From Thermodesulfatator autotrophicus (GTDB lineage Bacteria > Desulfobacterota > Thermodesulfobacteria > Thermodesulfobacteriales > Thermodesulfatatoraceae), in the NCBI RefSeq assembly GCF_001642325.1, contig NZ_LSFI01000019.1, positions 1 through 45,342 of the forward strand: DNA of 45,342 nt. Reading direction: 5' to 3'. The notes beneath the pieces were generated by a model that saw nothing but the letters and a program-made list of their open reading frames with translations, did not search any database and was not told the origin of the DNA. Within the stretch, counting starts at the first letter, position 1. Every line of letters begins with the position of its first letter. Shown here piece by piece: positions 15,525 to 24,747 of the stretch. The position numbers were made by a program, and so were the translations under genes.

Positions 15525-17047
15525 CCGCCTCCCCCAGGAGTACGAATTTCTATTACGTCACCAGGTTTAACCTGAAGGGTTATTTTTCCGGGTAGTTTTC
15601 GTTTGCGGCCTTCTTTTTCAAGGATGTTTTGGCCGCGACGTCCAGGCTTTCCTCCGTAAAGGCCGTAAGGGGCCAGCCGCCTTCTTTCCGAAAGAATGGT
15701 AACGGTTAAAGGCTTAAGAAAGCGAAAACGTCTTATCAGGCCATCGCCTCCCCGAAATTTACCTGTCCCTCCAGAGCGAGGGCGCAGGCTGTATCTTTCA
15801 ACCAGCACAGGAAATTCCCTTTCAAGGGCTTCAACAGGAGTGTTAAGGGTGTTGGTCATGTGAGTGTGTACCCCGGAAAGCCCGGGTTTTCCGGGCCTTG
15901 CTCCCATGCCACCCCCGATGGTTTCGTAGTAGGAAAAGTCTTCAGTGCCAAAGGCAAGGTTGTTCATGCTGCCGCAAGAAGCGGCCGGGATTTGTTCGGG
16001 AAGGGCCTGGGCAAGAGCGCCCAAAATAGCATCTACAATACGCTGTGAAGTTTCTACATTTCCCGCGGCTACCGGAGCAGGATAACGGGCGTCAACTACT
16101 GTTTCAGGTTCAGTTATAATCTCTAAAGGCTCAAAGGCGCCCTGGTTTTGAGGGATATTTCCACGCGCCAGAGCAAAAAATACATAATAAACCGCCGCAC
16201 AGGTAACGGCATAAACGGCGTTTAAACCAGTGGTTACCTGGCGGGCGCTACCTCTAAAATCAATAGTAGCCCGGTCTTTTTTAATTTTTAGGTGCACTTT
16301 AATGGAAATAGGGTCTTTATTGAGGCCGTCATCGTCTAGAAAGTCTTCAAAATAATAAGAGCCATCAGGGATTTCTTTAATAAGGCTTCGCATGTAAATT
16401 TCACTGTGATTAAGAAGCATGGTCAATCGTTCTTTAAGGAAAGAAAGTCCATATCTGGAAATCAGTTCTTTTAAGCGTACCTCTCCCCGGTGAAGGGCAG
16501 CTATCTGGGCCCTTAAATCTCCTTCTCGCTCGGCAGGGTTTCTTACTTTTTCCAAAAAGTTACGAAAAAAGACCTCGTTTAATTCTCCAGCTTTAATTAG
16601 TTTTTGAGGTTTAATCAAAACCCCTTCATCTTCAATGTGGGTTGCCAGAGGCATGGAACCTGGGGCCTTTCCTCCCACGTCAGCATGATGGGCCCTTACC
16701 GTAAGGTAAAAGGCTATCTCATTCCGGTGATAGACTGGCTTTATAAGGGTTATGTCTGGTAGATGGGTGCCTCCGGCGTAAGGGTCGTTGGTAATAGCTA
16801 CGTCTCCAGAATTTAAAGTAAGTGTTTTCCTTACAGCGGCCAGAGTATGGGGCATGGCCCCTAGGTGTACCGGAATGTGGGCCGCCTGGGCAATAAGGCG
16901 GCCTTTGCCGTCAAAAATAGCGCAGGAAAAATCCCGCCGCTCTTTGATATTGGCTGAAAAAGAAGACTTCTGAAGTACTATACCCATTTCTTCAGCAATT
17001 GCTGAAAGCAAAGAGTTAAATATGGTAATCTCTACTTCTTCACGCAT
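15515..17047 (-). CDS. Hydantoinase B / 5-oxoprolinase family subunit
   Basis: A 510-residue member of the HyuB family (N-methylhydantoinase B, 5-oxoprolinase C-half, acetone carboxylase alpha). Conserved segments include DFSCAIFDGKGRLIAQA, PVHLGAMPHT, ITNDPYAGGTHLPDI, AHHADVGG, and the glycine-rich close RTPGGGGWG. These enzymes act with an ATP-dependent HyuA partner to open cyclic amides or carboxylate ketones. No hyuA lies beside it, so the substrate and even the reaction are open. The ATG follows directly on the HD gene stop, with GGAGAAC upstream. It overlaps hemW. Confidence 0.85.
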   Translation of the reverse strand: MREEVEITIFNSLLSAIAEEMGIVLQKSSFSANIKERRDFSCAIFDGKGRLIAQAAHIPVHLGAMPHTLAAVRKTLTLNSGDVAITNDPYAGGTHLPDITLIKPVYHRNEIAFYLTVRAHHADVGGKAPGSMPLATHIEDEGVLIKPQKLIKAGELNEVFFRNFLEKVRNPAEREGDLRAQIAALHRGEVRLKELISRYGLSFLKERLTMLLNHSEIYMRSLIKEIPDGSYYFEDFLDDDGLNKDPISIKVHLKIKKDRATIDFRGSARQVTTGLNAVYAVTCAAVYYVFFALARGNIPQNQGAFEPLEIITEPETVVDARYPAPVAAGNVETSQRIVDAILGALAQALPEQIPAASCGSMNNLAFGTEDFSYYETIGGGMGARPGKPGLSGVHTHMTNTLNTPVEALEREFPVLVERYSLRPRSGGTGKFRGGDGLIRRFRFLKPLTVTILSERRRLAPYGLYGGKPGRRGQNILEKEGRKRKLPGKITLQVKPGDVIEIRTPGGGGWG

Positions 17048-17701
17048 TTAAAGTTCTCCCGCTACTTCCTTGTGAAGGCGTTCAAAAAATTCTTCCATAA
17101 AACGATAGCGTTCTTGGGCCAGACGGCGTCCTTCTTCAGTAAGCATGTGGTCTTTAATTTTGGAGAGTTTAAGTTTGAACTCGCGCCAGGCTGTATCTTC
17201 CCGGGAATAAGGCTCTGTTTGGGAAAGGTCAACTTCGGGATTATGAAGCCTTGCCCCGACTTCGCCAGCAAAGAGAAAGGCTCGGCCAATGCCTACTGCC
17301 CCCAGGGCGTCAAGTTTATCAGCGTCAAAAAGGACTCTGGCTTCAAGGGTTTTCAGGCGTTTTTTGCTCCGAAAACGATGTGAGGCAATGGCTTCAGCTA
17401 CTCTTTCAATAAAATCAGCCGGCAATCCATAACGGGCAAGTATTTTCTTTACCTGTTCTGCCCCGTAAGCTGCGTGGCAAACTTTGCCTTTGGTTCTTTT
17501 TTCTTCGGCCCGGCCTATGTCGTGAAAAAGGGCCGCTACTCTTACAACATCAAGGTCTGCACCTTCAGCCCGGGCCAGATGTTCAGCCAGGCGCAAAACT
17601 CGTTTCACGTGGTCAAAACGGTGGCTTCCGCCGTTGGCCTCGTAAAGAAATTCTGCCTCTTTTAGTAATTTTTTCCAGAGTTCCTCGTTTACGATTCCCA
17701 T
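17048..17701 (-). CDS. HD-domain metal-dependent phosphohydrolase
   Basis: A 217-residue HD protein of the YedJ type. The metal-binding residues are visible in order: SHRFDHVKRV (first His), LFHDIGR (His-Asp pair), a conserved ASHRF, and DADKLDALG (last Asp). The frame can be opened 12 codons earlier at TTG 17737 to give MQFYSLLLLIFL, but that stretch has no ribosome site and would leave 14 bases to the divergent polA. ATG at 17701 (MGIVNEELW) is therefore preferred. Neither start has a strong Shine-Dalgarno. The substrate is probably a nucleotide or phosphoester, not known. The stop adjoins the HyuB-like start. Confidence 0.8.
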   Translation of the reverse strand: MGIVNEELWKKLLKEAEFLYEANGGSHRFDHVKRVLRLAEHLARAEGADLDVVRVAALFHDIGRAEEKRTKGKVCHAAYGAEQVKKILARYGLPADFIERVAEAIASHRFRSKKRLKTLEARVLFDADKLDALGAVGIGRAFLFAGEVGARLHNPEVDLSQTEPYSREDTAWREFKLKLSKIKDHMLTEEGRRLAQERYRFMEEFFERLHKEVAGEL

Positions 17702-17751
17702 CAAAAAGATTAGTAACAAGAGAGAATAAAATTGCAAACTGGTAGGGGGTT

Positions 17752-20463
17752 ATGGCTCAAAAAAATCTATTTCCCAAAAAACTACCTTTCAGAGATGACC
17801 GGGCGCCTATTTTTGTTATTGACGGAAGTTCCTTTGTTTACCGGGCTTATTACGCTATAAGGGGGCATCTCTCAAATCGCAAAGGTCTTCCCACTAAAGC
17901 CGTCTTTGGCTTTACCCAGATGCTTCTTAAGCTTTTACGTGAAATGAACCCTGAATATGTGGTGGTGTGTTTTGACGCTAAAGGGCTAACTTTTCGCCAC
18001 GATATGTTTAAGGATTACAAGGCCAACCGCCCTCCCATGCCAGATGACCTTTCTGTCCAGATTCCTTACATCAAAGAGATAACCAGGGCCTTTGGGGTAC
18101 CAATCCTTGAGATAGAAGGCTATGAAGCTGATGACTTAATAGCGGCTATTGCTAGTCGTATGGATCGTCCAATTGTAATTGTTGGCGGAGATAAAGATTT
18201 ATTTCCTCTCATTTCAGAAAGGGTGGTTATCTGGGATCCTATGAAAGACGAATTGATTGACAAAAAAAAGATAAAAGAACGTTACGGGGTTGAGCCTCAA
18301 AAGCTTATTGATGTAAGGGCTCTTGCAGGAGACAGTATTGACAATGTTCCTGGAGTCCCTGGTATTGGTGAAAAAACTGCTTTAAGACTGATAAAAGAAT
18401 ACGGCTCTTTAGAAGAAGTTTTAAACCATGCTGAAGAGATAAAACAGAAGCGCCTGCGAGAAAATCTTATCAAACACGCTGGTGATGCCCTTATTTCTAA
18501 AAAACTCGTGGAACTTAACGACAAAGCCCCTATCCCTCTTGAGATTGATTTTTACCGCAAACGCCCGGTAAATACTTTAAAACTTAGAGAACTGTTCCTT
18601 GAGCTTGACTTTAAAAAACTTTTAAAAGAGCTTCCTGCTACCAAAACCATTTCTTATGAGCAGTATAAACTGGTTCTTGATTTTGAAAAAGTTAAAGAAA
18701 TTGTAGAAAAAGCCAGAAAAGCTAAAGTTTTAGCCCTTGATCTTGAGAGTGATACCAAAGATCCTATGCGAGGAAAAATAGTGGGTGTTTCTTTGTGTTT
18801 TGAGCCTCCTAAGGCATATTATTTCCCTTTTAGACACGAAGGCCTTGAGGCCCAGAAACAACTTCCTTGGGAGGCTTTTAGTAATCTGGCAAGCCTTATT
18901 GAAGATTCTTCAGTCAAAAAAGTCGGGCATAATATCAAGTATGACCTAATTCTTCTTGCTCGCTACGGTGTAACTTTGAAAGGCCTTGAAGGGGATACCA
19001 TGCTGGCTTCGTACCTCTTTGACCCCACCCGTCGCACCCATGGCCTTGACGAGCTATCTGAAGAACTCCTGGGACACACCATGATTTCTTATAAAGAAGT
19101 CACTAAAGAACTTGCCAAGGAGGAAAGTTTTGCCAGGGTTCCCCTGGAAAAGGCGAAAGTTTATGCCTGTGAAGATGCTCATGTGACTTATCTTCTTTAC
19201 GAGTACTTCTGGCCCAGGCTTAAAGAAGAAACGCTCTGGAAAGTCTTTACGGAAATTGATAGGCCTTTAATTGAAGTGCTGGCCTATATGGAAATGGCTG
19301 GCATTAAAATAGACACTGCTTATCTCAAAGAATTTTCCCGGGAAATAGCTGAGAAATTGAAAAAGCTTGAAGAAAAAATTTATGCGGTAGCCGGTGAGAG
19401 ATTTAACATTAATTCTAGTAAACAGCTTGGCTACATTCTCTTTGAGAAATTGAAACTTCCCAAAGTCAAAAAGACTCCTAAAAAGACGGCTTTTTCTACA
19501 GACAACGAAGTCCTTGAAGAACTTTCTTTACATCACGAGCTTCCGCGTCTGGTTCTGGAATACCGGACCCTAGCCAAGCTCAAATCTACCTATGTTGACG
19601 CCCTACCCAAGATGGTTAATCCTGAGACTGGCCGTCTTCACACTTCATTCAATCAGACGGTTACAGCCACCGGGAGGCTTTCAAGCAGTGACCCTAATCT
19701 CCAAAACATACCGGTACGCGGCGAAGAAGGGCTTAAGATTCGCCAGGCCTTTGTACCAGAAAAAGGTTTTCTTTTTCTTTCAGCTGATTATTCCCAGATT
19801 GACCTGCGTGTTTTAGCCCACTATTCAGAGGACGAAACTTTAATAAAGGCCTTCTGGCAAGGGGAAGACATTCATCGGCGCACTGCGGCTGAAATTTTTG
19901 GGATTTCTCCTGATGAAGTGACCCCTGAGATGCGTCGCATGGCCAAGACCATAAACTTCGGTATTGTTTACGGCATGAGCCCGTACGGCCTGGCCAAAGA
20001 ATTAAAGATTGGCCGTCGCGAGGCCAAGGCCTTTATTGAGCGTTATTTTGAACGTTACCCCGGGGTTAAGCGCTACATGGAACAAATCGTGGCTGAAGCC
20101 AGAGAAAAGGGCTATGTGGAGACTCTTTTTGGCCGTAAAAGGCCTCTTCCTGACATCAATAGCCCCAATCGCACTGCGCGTGAATTTGCCGAACGCACCG
20201 CTATAAATACCCCTATTCAGGGGACCGCCGCAGATATCATCAAACTTGCTATGATAAAGATTCACCAGGTTTTTAGGGAAAAAGGCGTTGGCACCAGGAT
20301 GCTTTTGCAAGTGCACGACGAACTTCTTTTTGAAGTACCGGAAAAAGAGATTGAAGAAATTAAGAAAATTGTCCGACAAATCATGGAAGGGGTAGTTGAG
20401 TTAAAGGTTCCTTTGAAAGTAAATCTAGCTATAGGGAGAAATTGGGCAGAGGCAAAGGCATGA
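17752..20463 (+). CDS. polA: DNA polymerase I
   Basis: A 903-residue family A polymerase for Okazaki fragment processing and repair synthesis. Domains in order: 5'-3' exonuclease (1-300; IDGSSFVYRAYYAI, GDKDLFPL, GVPGIGEKTA), 3'-5' exonuclease (about 320-490; LDLESDT keeps the DxE metal ligands, so proofreading is probably active) and polymerase (500-903). The polymerase part shows motif A DYSQIDLRVLAHYS, motif B RRMAKTINFGIVYG and motif C QVHDELLFE. ATG at 17752 is preceded by TAGGGGG. It is divergent from the HD gene, and its stop overlaps the PilZ start by ATGA. Confidence 0.97.
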   Translation: MAQKNLFPKKLPFRDDRAPIFVIDGSSFVYRAYYAIRGHLSNRKGLPTKAVFGFTQMLLKLLREMNPEYVVVCFDAKGLTFRHDMFKDYKANRPPMPDDLSVQIPYIKEITRAFGVPILEIEGYEADDLIAAIASRMDRPIVIVGGDKDLFPLISERVVIWDPMKDELIDKKKIKERYGVEPQKLIDVRALAGDSIDNVPGVPGIGEKTALRLIKEYGSLEEVLNHAEEIKQKRLRENLIKHAGDALISKKLVELNDKAPIPLEIDFYRKRPVNTLKLRELFLELDFKKLLKELPATKTISYEQYKLVLDFEKVKEIVEKARKAKVLALDLESDTKDPMRGKIVGVSLCFEPPKAYYFPFRHEGLEAQKQLPWEAFSNLASLIEDSSVKKVGHNIKYDLILLARYGVTLKGLEGDTMLASYLFDPTRRTHGLDELSEELLGHTMISYKEVTKELAKEESFARVPLEKAKVYACEDAHVTYLLYEYFWPRLKEETLWKVFTEIDRPLIEVLAYMEMAGIKIDTAYLKEFSREIAEKLKKLEEKIYAVAGERFNINSSKQLGYILFEKLKLPKVKKTPKKTAFSTDNEVLEELSLHHELPRLVLEYRTLAKLKSTYVDALPKMVNPETGRLHTSFNQTVTATGRLSSSDPNLQNIPVRGEEGLKIRQAFVPEKGFLFLSADYSQIDLRVLAHYSEDETLIKAFWQGEDIHRRTAAEIFGISPDEVTPEMRRMAKTINFGIVYGMSPYGLAKELKIGRREAKAFIERYFERYPGVKRYMEQIVAEAREKGYVETLFGRKRPLPDINSPNRTAREFAERTAINTPIQGTAADIIKLAMIKIHQVFREKGVGTRMLLQVHDELLFEVPEKEIEEIKKIVRQIMEGVVELKVPLKVNLAIGRNWAEAKA

Positions 20464-21149
20464 GCTGGCAGTATTTTGACCAGGGTTACGAACGCACCAC
20501 TGATAAAAGAATTATAGAAATTTTGCTAAAAGACTTAAAAGAAAACGCTTACTGGGTGCAGTTTGCCACGGCAGGGTTTCGTTCTGGCCCAACTATTCTG
20601 GTTAAAGTCAATAAGAACAGGCTTTTTTTTGATTTACCCCGCCCTTGGCGTGACGACTTAAAAATTGCCAGAGTTATCTATCAGGACGGAGATAAGATCC
20701 ATCATTCATTTAAAGTTAGAATATTGGGGACGGATTACGAAGAAAATCTGGTTATCACTGATATCCCAAAAGAATACTTCCGCCTGGAAAGACGGCGCTT
20801 TTACCGGGTAAGCACCCCTGATGGTTCTAAGGCCATCTTTGAATATAAGGGAAATGAATATACTGGAGATGTAGTTGATATAAGTGCCTGTGGTATGGCC
20901 ATTATTCTTCCTAGGAAAGATACTATCCCGGTAGGAGATTTGATAGAAAATCTGGTTTTAAAACTAAATCTTTCTGCCAATAAACCTTATGACCAGGAAC
21001 TACGGGTGGCTAAAGCTAGAGTGGCTAGGGAGATGCATCGCGGGCCTAAAAAACTTTACGGCATAGAATTTCTTTTTGATAATGAAAGGGAAAGAGAGCC
21101 CTTTTTGCGTTATACCATCCGCCGTGAAATAGAATTGAGAAAGCCCTAA
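20460..21149 (+). CDS. PilZ domain c-di-GMP receptor, YcgR-like
   Basis: A 229-residue cytoplasmic protein. The N-terminal part (about 15-100) resembles the YcgR N-domain. The C-terminal PilZ domain has the c-di-GMP binding signatures RRRFYRV (RxxxR) and DISACGMAI (D/NxSxxG). YcgR-type proteins slow flagella or control type IV pili when c-di-GMP is high. The open frame could start at TTG 20442, but ATG at 20460 overlaps the polA stop as ATGA and has GAGGCAAAG upstream, so it is chosen. Its end overlaps the convergent trmJ by 4 bases. Confidence 0.87.
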   Translation: MSWQYFDQGYERTTDKRIIEILLKDLKENAYWVQFATAGFRSGPTILVKVNKNRLFFDLPRPWRDDLKIARVIYQDGDKIHHSFKVRILGTDYEENLVITDIPKEYFRLERRRFYRVSTPDGSKAIFEYKGNEYTGDVVDISACGMAIILPRKDTIPVGDLIENLVLKLNLSANKPYDQELRVAKARVAREMHRGPKKLYGIEFLFDNEREREPFLRYTIRREIELRKP

Positions 21150-21910
21150 TTGTTAGAAGTTTTGTCTTTCTTTTGTAAATGCCAGAGCAGGTTGCGGCAA
21201 AAGCCCTGGATAATGCGCACTTCCTGCGAGGTAAGTTCAAGGCGCGAAAGAAATCGCCTGATAGTGGTCATCCAGAGGGTTACATTATCATGGGGCACAT
21301 AGTCAATGGTTTCAAGGGTTTCTTTTAAAATACGATACATGGGTTCAAGTTCAGCTGAAGTAGCAAGCTTTGGCTTTTTTAATGATACTTCTATTTCATA
21401 ATTGAAAAGCTCGTAAAGGATAATTACTACGGCCTGGGCCACATTCAGAGAAGCGGCTTGAGTAGTAGGGATGGTGACTACCTTGTGGCAGAAATAAAGG
21501 TCTTCGTTAGTAAGCCCCCAGCGTTCATTACCGAAAAGGACAGCTATCTTATTTTCAAGGGATAGCTTCACCAGTTCAGGGGTTGCTTCTTTTATGGTTT
21601 CAAATACTTTGCGCTGGCGGCCAAGACGCCCGGTAGTTCCTACTATATAGTTGAAAGGAGCCAGGGCCTCTTCCAGATTTTCAAAAATTTTCATGTTTTC
21701 AAGGACAGGGAGCCCACTTTTAGTGGCCATGGCTCGCATTTTTTCCTGATCAAGGTTTTTAGGCCGAACAAGGATAAGATCTCTTACGCCAAAATTGGCA
21801 CAGGCCCTGGCAGCTGAGCCAATATTTTCGGGATAAAGGGTTTCCACTAAAACCACCGCTATATTTTCCATTTTAGCGGCAGTTTTTTGGGCCTGGGGAC
21901 GAATCTGCAT
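21146..21910 (-). CDS. trmJ: SPOUT RNA 2'-O-methyltransferase, TrmJ type
   Basis: A 254-residue SpoU/TrmH family enzyme of the group that methylates the ribose of tRNA position 32. Motif 1 is ENIGSAARACANFG, motif 2 VLFGNERWGLTNED, motif 3 IPTTQAASLNVAQAV, together forming the trefoil-knot SAM site. A C-terminal helical extension (about 180-254) is typical of TrmJ. The ATG at 21910 lies 2 bases after the fabH stop; an internal ATG at codon 14 (MENIAVVLVE) is an alternative that fits the family N-terminus better, but has no ribosome site. It is last in the yceD-rpmF-plsX-fabH operon. Confidence 0.87.
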   Translation of the reverse strand: MQIRPQAQKTAAKMENIAVVLVETLYPENIGSAARACANFGVRDLILVRPKNLDQEKMRAMATKSGLPVLENMKIFENLEEALAPFNYIVGTTGRLGRQRKVFETIKEATPELVKLSLENKIAVLFGNERWGLTNEDLYFCHKVVTIPTTQAASLNVAQAVVIILYELFNYEIEVSLKKPKLATSAELEPMYRILKETLETIDYVPHDNVTLWMTTIRRFLSRLELTSQEVRIIQGFCRNLLWHLQKKDKTSNN

Positions 21911-21912
21911 AG

Positions 21913-22896
21913 CTACCAGCGGACAAGGGCACTGGCCCAGGTGAACCCCCCACCAAAGGCCACCATAAGTACCAGGTCTCCTGGTTTTAGGCGGTCTTCT
22001 TCCTCAGCCTCGGTTAGGGCTAGGGGAATACTTGCCGCTGAAGTGTTACCGTATTTGTGCAGGTTTACGTAAACCTTTTCGGGGGGAAGGCCAAGCCTTT
22101 CGCGTAGGGCCTCAATTATTCTGATATTGGCCTGGTGTGGTACAACCAGCGTTAAGTCTTCAGGAGAACATTTATTCTTTTCAAGGGCCTCAAGGGCTAC
22201 TTCTTCCATGGCCCTTACCGCGTGTTTGAAGACCTCTCTCCCCTGCATGCGAATGAAGTATTCTTCACGGGGTAAATCTTCACTACAGGGTGGATAAAGA
22301 GAGCCACAGCCCTTTACCGTTAAAAGATGCCAGAGGCTTCCGTCAGCGTGAAGATGAGTAGATAAAACACCTCGGTCTTTTTCAGGGCCAGTTAAAACCG
22401 CTGCTCCGGCCCCATCACCAAAGAGTACACAGGTGGTGCGGTCTTCCCAGTTGACTTTGTGAGAAAGTACTTCACTGCCTATAACCAGAATTTTTTTGCC
22501 TGGATCTACCCTTATGAATTGGTCAGCCAGAGAAAGGGCGTAGATAAAGCCAGAACAGGTGGCAGCCACATCAAATGCGCCAGCGTTTTTAGCGCCAAGC
22601 TGGTCCTGCACCAGCACCGCCACCGAAGGCATGAGATAATCGGGGGTAAAAGTAGCTACGATGATTAAATCTAGTTCCTCGGGAGCAATTTGGGCTTTTT
22701 TTAAAGCCTTTTTAGCGGCCTCTACCGCTAATTTACTGTTTGATTCTCCAGGCCCTACGATGCGTCTTTCTTTTATTCCGGTTCGCTGAGTTATCCACTC
22801 ATCGCTGGTGTCAACTATTTTTTCAAGGTCCTGGTTAGTTAATACGCGCGAAGGTAAGGCAATTCCCAAACCTTTAAACATGGCCCCTGTTTTCAT
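21913..22896 (-). CDS. fabH: 3-oxoacyl-ACP synthase III (KAS III)
   Basis: Catalyses the first condensation of fatty acid synthesis, acyl-CoA plus malonyl-ACP. The 327 residues show the thiolase fold with the active-site Cys in AATCSGFIYAL, His in VPHQANIRI and Asn in YGNTSAASIP. The N-terminal SDEWITQRTGIKERR motif is typical of FabH. It overlaps plsX by ATGA, and trmJ follows after 2 bases. Length is normal for the family. Confidence 0.96.
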   Translation of the reverse strand: MKTGAMFKGLGIALPSRVLTNQDLEKIVDTSDEWITQRTGIKERRIVGPGESNSKLAVEAAKKALKKAQIAPEELDLIIVATFTPDYLMPSVAVLVQDQLGAKNAGAFDVAATCSGFIYALSLADQFIRVDPGKKILVIGSEVLSHKVNWEDRTTCVLFGDGAGAAVLTGPEKDRGVLSTHLHADGSLWHLLTVKGCGSLYPPCSEDLPREEYFIRMQGREVFKHAVRAMEEVALEALEKNKCSPEDLTLVVPHQANIRIIEALRERLGLPPEKVYVNLHKYGNTSAASIPLALTEAEEEDRLKPGDLVLMVAFGGGFTWASALVRW

Positions 22897-23918
22897 CTTT
22901 CACTATCCTGTGCTTTCTGGGATTGGGTTTCTATTTCCAGAGCTTCTTTAATCTTAGCGGTGATATTTTGTTTAGCAAAACCCAGGGCGGTGCGCAGGGC
23001 ATTTTTAATGGCTTTGGCATCTGAACGGCCATGGGTGATGATAACCTCTCCGTTTACCCCCAGAAGAGGGGCTCCCCCTCTTTCGCGCCAGTCAATAAAC
23101 CTCTTAAATTTTTTGAGAGCAGGCCTGGCTAGAGTGAATCCCAGCACGGCTAATTTGTGCTTTTTTATTTCTTTGGTCATCATGGCCATAAGAGCTTCGG
23201 CCAGCCCTTCAGAGAGCTTTAAACAAACATTTCCTACAAATCCATCACACACAATAACTTCCACATCACCCTGATAAAAATCACGGCCTTCAATGTTGCC
23301 TGCGTAGTTGAGTTTACTTTGTTTCAAAAGGTCATGCGTTTGTTTGACTAAAGTGTTGCCTTTACCGCTTTCTTCTCCAATAGAGAGAAGACCAATTCTT
23401 GGAGATTTGTAGCCGAGAATTCTTTCGGCAAAGACATTTCCCATGTAAGCAAACTGCAAAAGGTGCCTGGGTTTACAATCTACATTGGCGCCAGAGTCAA
23501 TAAGAACGGCATAACCTTTAAGGGTAGGGAGAACGGTGGCAATAGCTGGCCTTGAGACGCCTTTTAATCTACCCAGCACAAAAAGGGCCGTGACCAATAC
23601 AGCTCCAGAGTTTCCAGCACTCACTATAGCCTTAGCCTCTCTGGCTTTTACCAGCTCAAAGGCCTTTCTGATAGAAGAATCAGGCTTATTGCGAAGAGCC
23701 TCTATAGGAGACTCATCCATACCAACTATCTGGCTGGCAGGAATAATTTTTAGACGTTTATGAGATTTTTTTTTGAGCAGGGGACTTAAAATTTCTGGTT
23801 TACCTACCAGATAAACCCCTAATTCGGGAAATTCTTTAACAGCCCAAAGCGCTCCTTCTATGGTGGCCTGGGGGGCAAAGTCACCCCCCATAGCGTCCAG
23901 GGCTACCCAAATAGCCAC
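22893..23918 (-). CDS. plsX: Phosphate acyltransferase PlsX
   Basis: Makes acyl-phosphate from acyl-ACP for phospholipid synthesis; the product is used by PlsY, whose gene lies at 38003. The 341 residues show the family N-terminus VALDAMGGDFAP, the SAGNSGA motif, and VIVCDGFVGN. The usual PlsX order after rpmF is kept. Start is GTG at 23918, preceded by GAGGAG, 3 bases after rpmF. It overlaps fabH by 4 bases. Confidence 0.96.
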   Translation of the reverse strand: MAIWVALDAMGGDFAPQATIEGALWAVKEFPELGVYLVGKPEILSPLLKKKSHKRLKIIPASQIVGMDESPIEALRNKPDSSIRKAFELVKAREAKAIVSAGNSGAVLVTALFVLGRLKGVSRPAIATVLPTLKGYAVLIDSGANVDCKPRHLLQFAYMGNVFAERILGYKSPRIGLLSIGEESGKGNTLVKQTHDLLKQSKLNYAGNIEGRDFYQGDVEVIVCDGFVGNVCLKLSEGLAEALMAMMTKEIKKHKLAVLGFTLARPALKKFKRFIDWRERGGAPLLGVNGEVIITHGRSDAKAIKNALRTALGFAKQNITAKIKEALEIETQSQKAQDSER

Positions 23919-23921
23919 TTT

Positions 23922-24110
23922 CTAAAACTCCTCTTCCTCCATGGTTAGGAATACTTTTCCTCTATAAGTGCCGCAGGATGGGCAAATACGGTGAGGAAGT
24001 TTGGGTGACTTACATTTGGGGCATACACTTACCGCTGGAGCTTTTAGGCTTTTGTGAGCGCGACGCATGCCACGACGAGAACGAGAAGATTTTCTCTTGG
24101 GTACAGCCAT
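23922..24110 (-). CDS. rpmF: 50S ribosomal protein L32
   Basis: A 62-residue L32 beginning [17 protein letters not shown]. It has two CxxC pairs (CPKC and CPSC), so this is the zinc-binding form. The open frame allows a TTG start three codons upstream, but MAVPK is the conserved start, and GGAGG lies ten bases before its ATG at 24110. It is followed closely by plsX and preceded by yceD, a widely conserved order. Confidence 0.95.
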   Translation of the reverse strand: MAVPKRKSSRSRRGMRRAHKSLKAPAVSVCPKCKSPKLPHRICPSCGTYRGKVFLTMEEEEF

Positions 24111-24137
24111 TTTTATCAAACCTCCTTTCTTCCTAAA

Positions 24138-24674
24138 CTAGCCCGATGAGGCCATGAGCTTTTTCAGAACCGCAAAGGGGGATTCTCGCACGTCTCTTTT
24201 ACATTGGCAAGCCCCTTCGTTCAAATCCTTGCCACAAATAGGGCATAATCCTTTACACTTTTCATGACAAAGCTTGCGCATGGGAATAGCCAAAAGTATT
24301 TCTTCACGGACTACTTCGTCAACCTCTATGGTGTGACCGTCAAAAAAGATGACGTCAAGGTCATCTTTGGTAAGCCTTAGCTCTTCTTTCAGGCGGGAAA
24401 GTACAGCCCGCGGTTCAAGTAGCACGTCTATTCTTCCCTTTATAGGGAAGGGGAATTCTTTGAGGCAGCGGTCACAGGGGAGGGCTACTTCTGTCTCCAC
24501 CTGGCCGGTGATTTTTACGTCAATCCCCCAGCGCTGGAGATGGACACTGGCCCTTATAGGCTTCAAAATAGAATAGCAATCTCTTATAAGCTCTCCGCGC
24601 TTGTCTTCAAAGCCTATGTCCAGGCCTTCAGGGGGAATGTCTTCAAATTTAATCTTCAATTCTTCTCTATTCAT
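24138..24674 (-). CDS. yceD: YceD / DUF177 family protein
   Basis: A 178-residue YceD-family protein; in other bacteria this family is needed for 23S rRNA accumulation and sits before rpmF. The conserved region is VEVALPCDRCLKEF and a C-terminal cysteine cluster (CHEKCKGLCPICGKDLNEG), a likely zinc site. Start chosen is ATG at 24674 with AAAGG upstream; the GTG at 24692 would add six residues. It heads the lipid and ribosome operon. Confidence 0.9.
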   Translation of the reverse strand: MNREELKIKFEDIPPEGLDIGFEDKRGELIRDCYSILKPIRASVHLQRWGIDVKITGQVETEVALPCDRCLKEFPFPIKGRIDVLLEPRAVLSRLKEELRLTKDDLDVIFFDGHTIEVDEVVREEILLAIPMRKLCHEKCKGLCPICGKDLNEGACQCKRDVRESPFAVLKKLMASSG

Positions 24675-24703
24675 GGCTTTACCTTTTGTCACAGAACAAA
24701 ATG

Positions 24704-24747
24704 AATTTCTTGCAAGAATTTAAAGGAACAAACTAATTTTACTGCAA
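24704..24747 (-). promoter_or_regulatory. Candidate promoter and operator of the yceD-rpmF-plsX-fabH operon
   Basis: On the minus strand a possible -35 TTGCAG (24742-24747) and -10 TTTAAA (24719-24724) are 17 bases apart. The near-perfect inverted repeat AATTCTTGCAAGAAATT (24704-24720) lies at the expected start site, as an operator would. The regulator is unknown. Confidence 0.35.

Noticed and set aside
17702-17737. Hydrophobic N-terminal extension of the HD protein
   Set aside because: It starts at TTG without a ribosome site and would crowd the polA promoter region.
20002-20379. A 125-codon antisense frame inside polA
   Set aside because: It is a shadow of the highly conserved polymerase coding frame; no ribosome site or recognisable motif.
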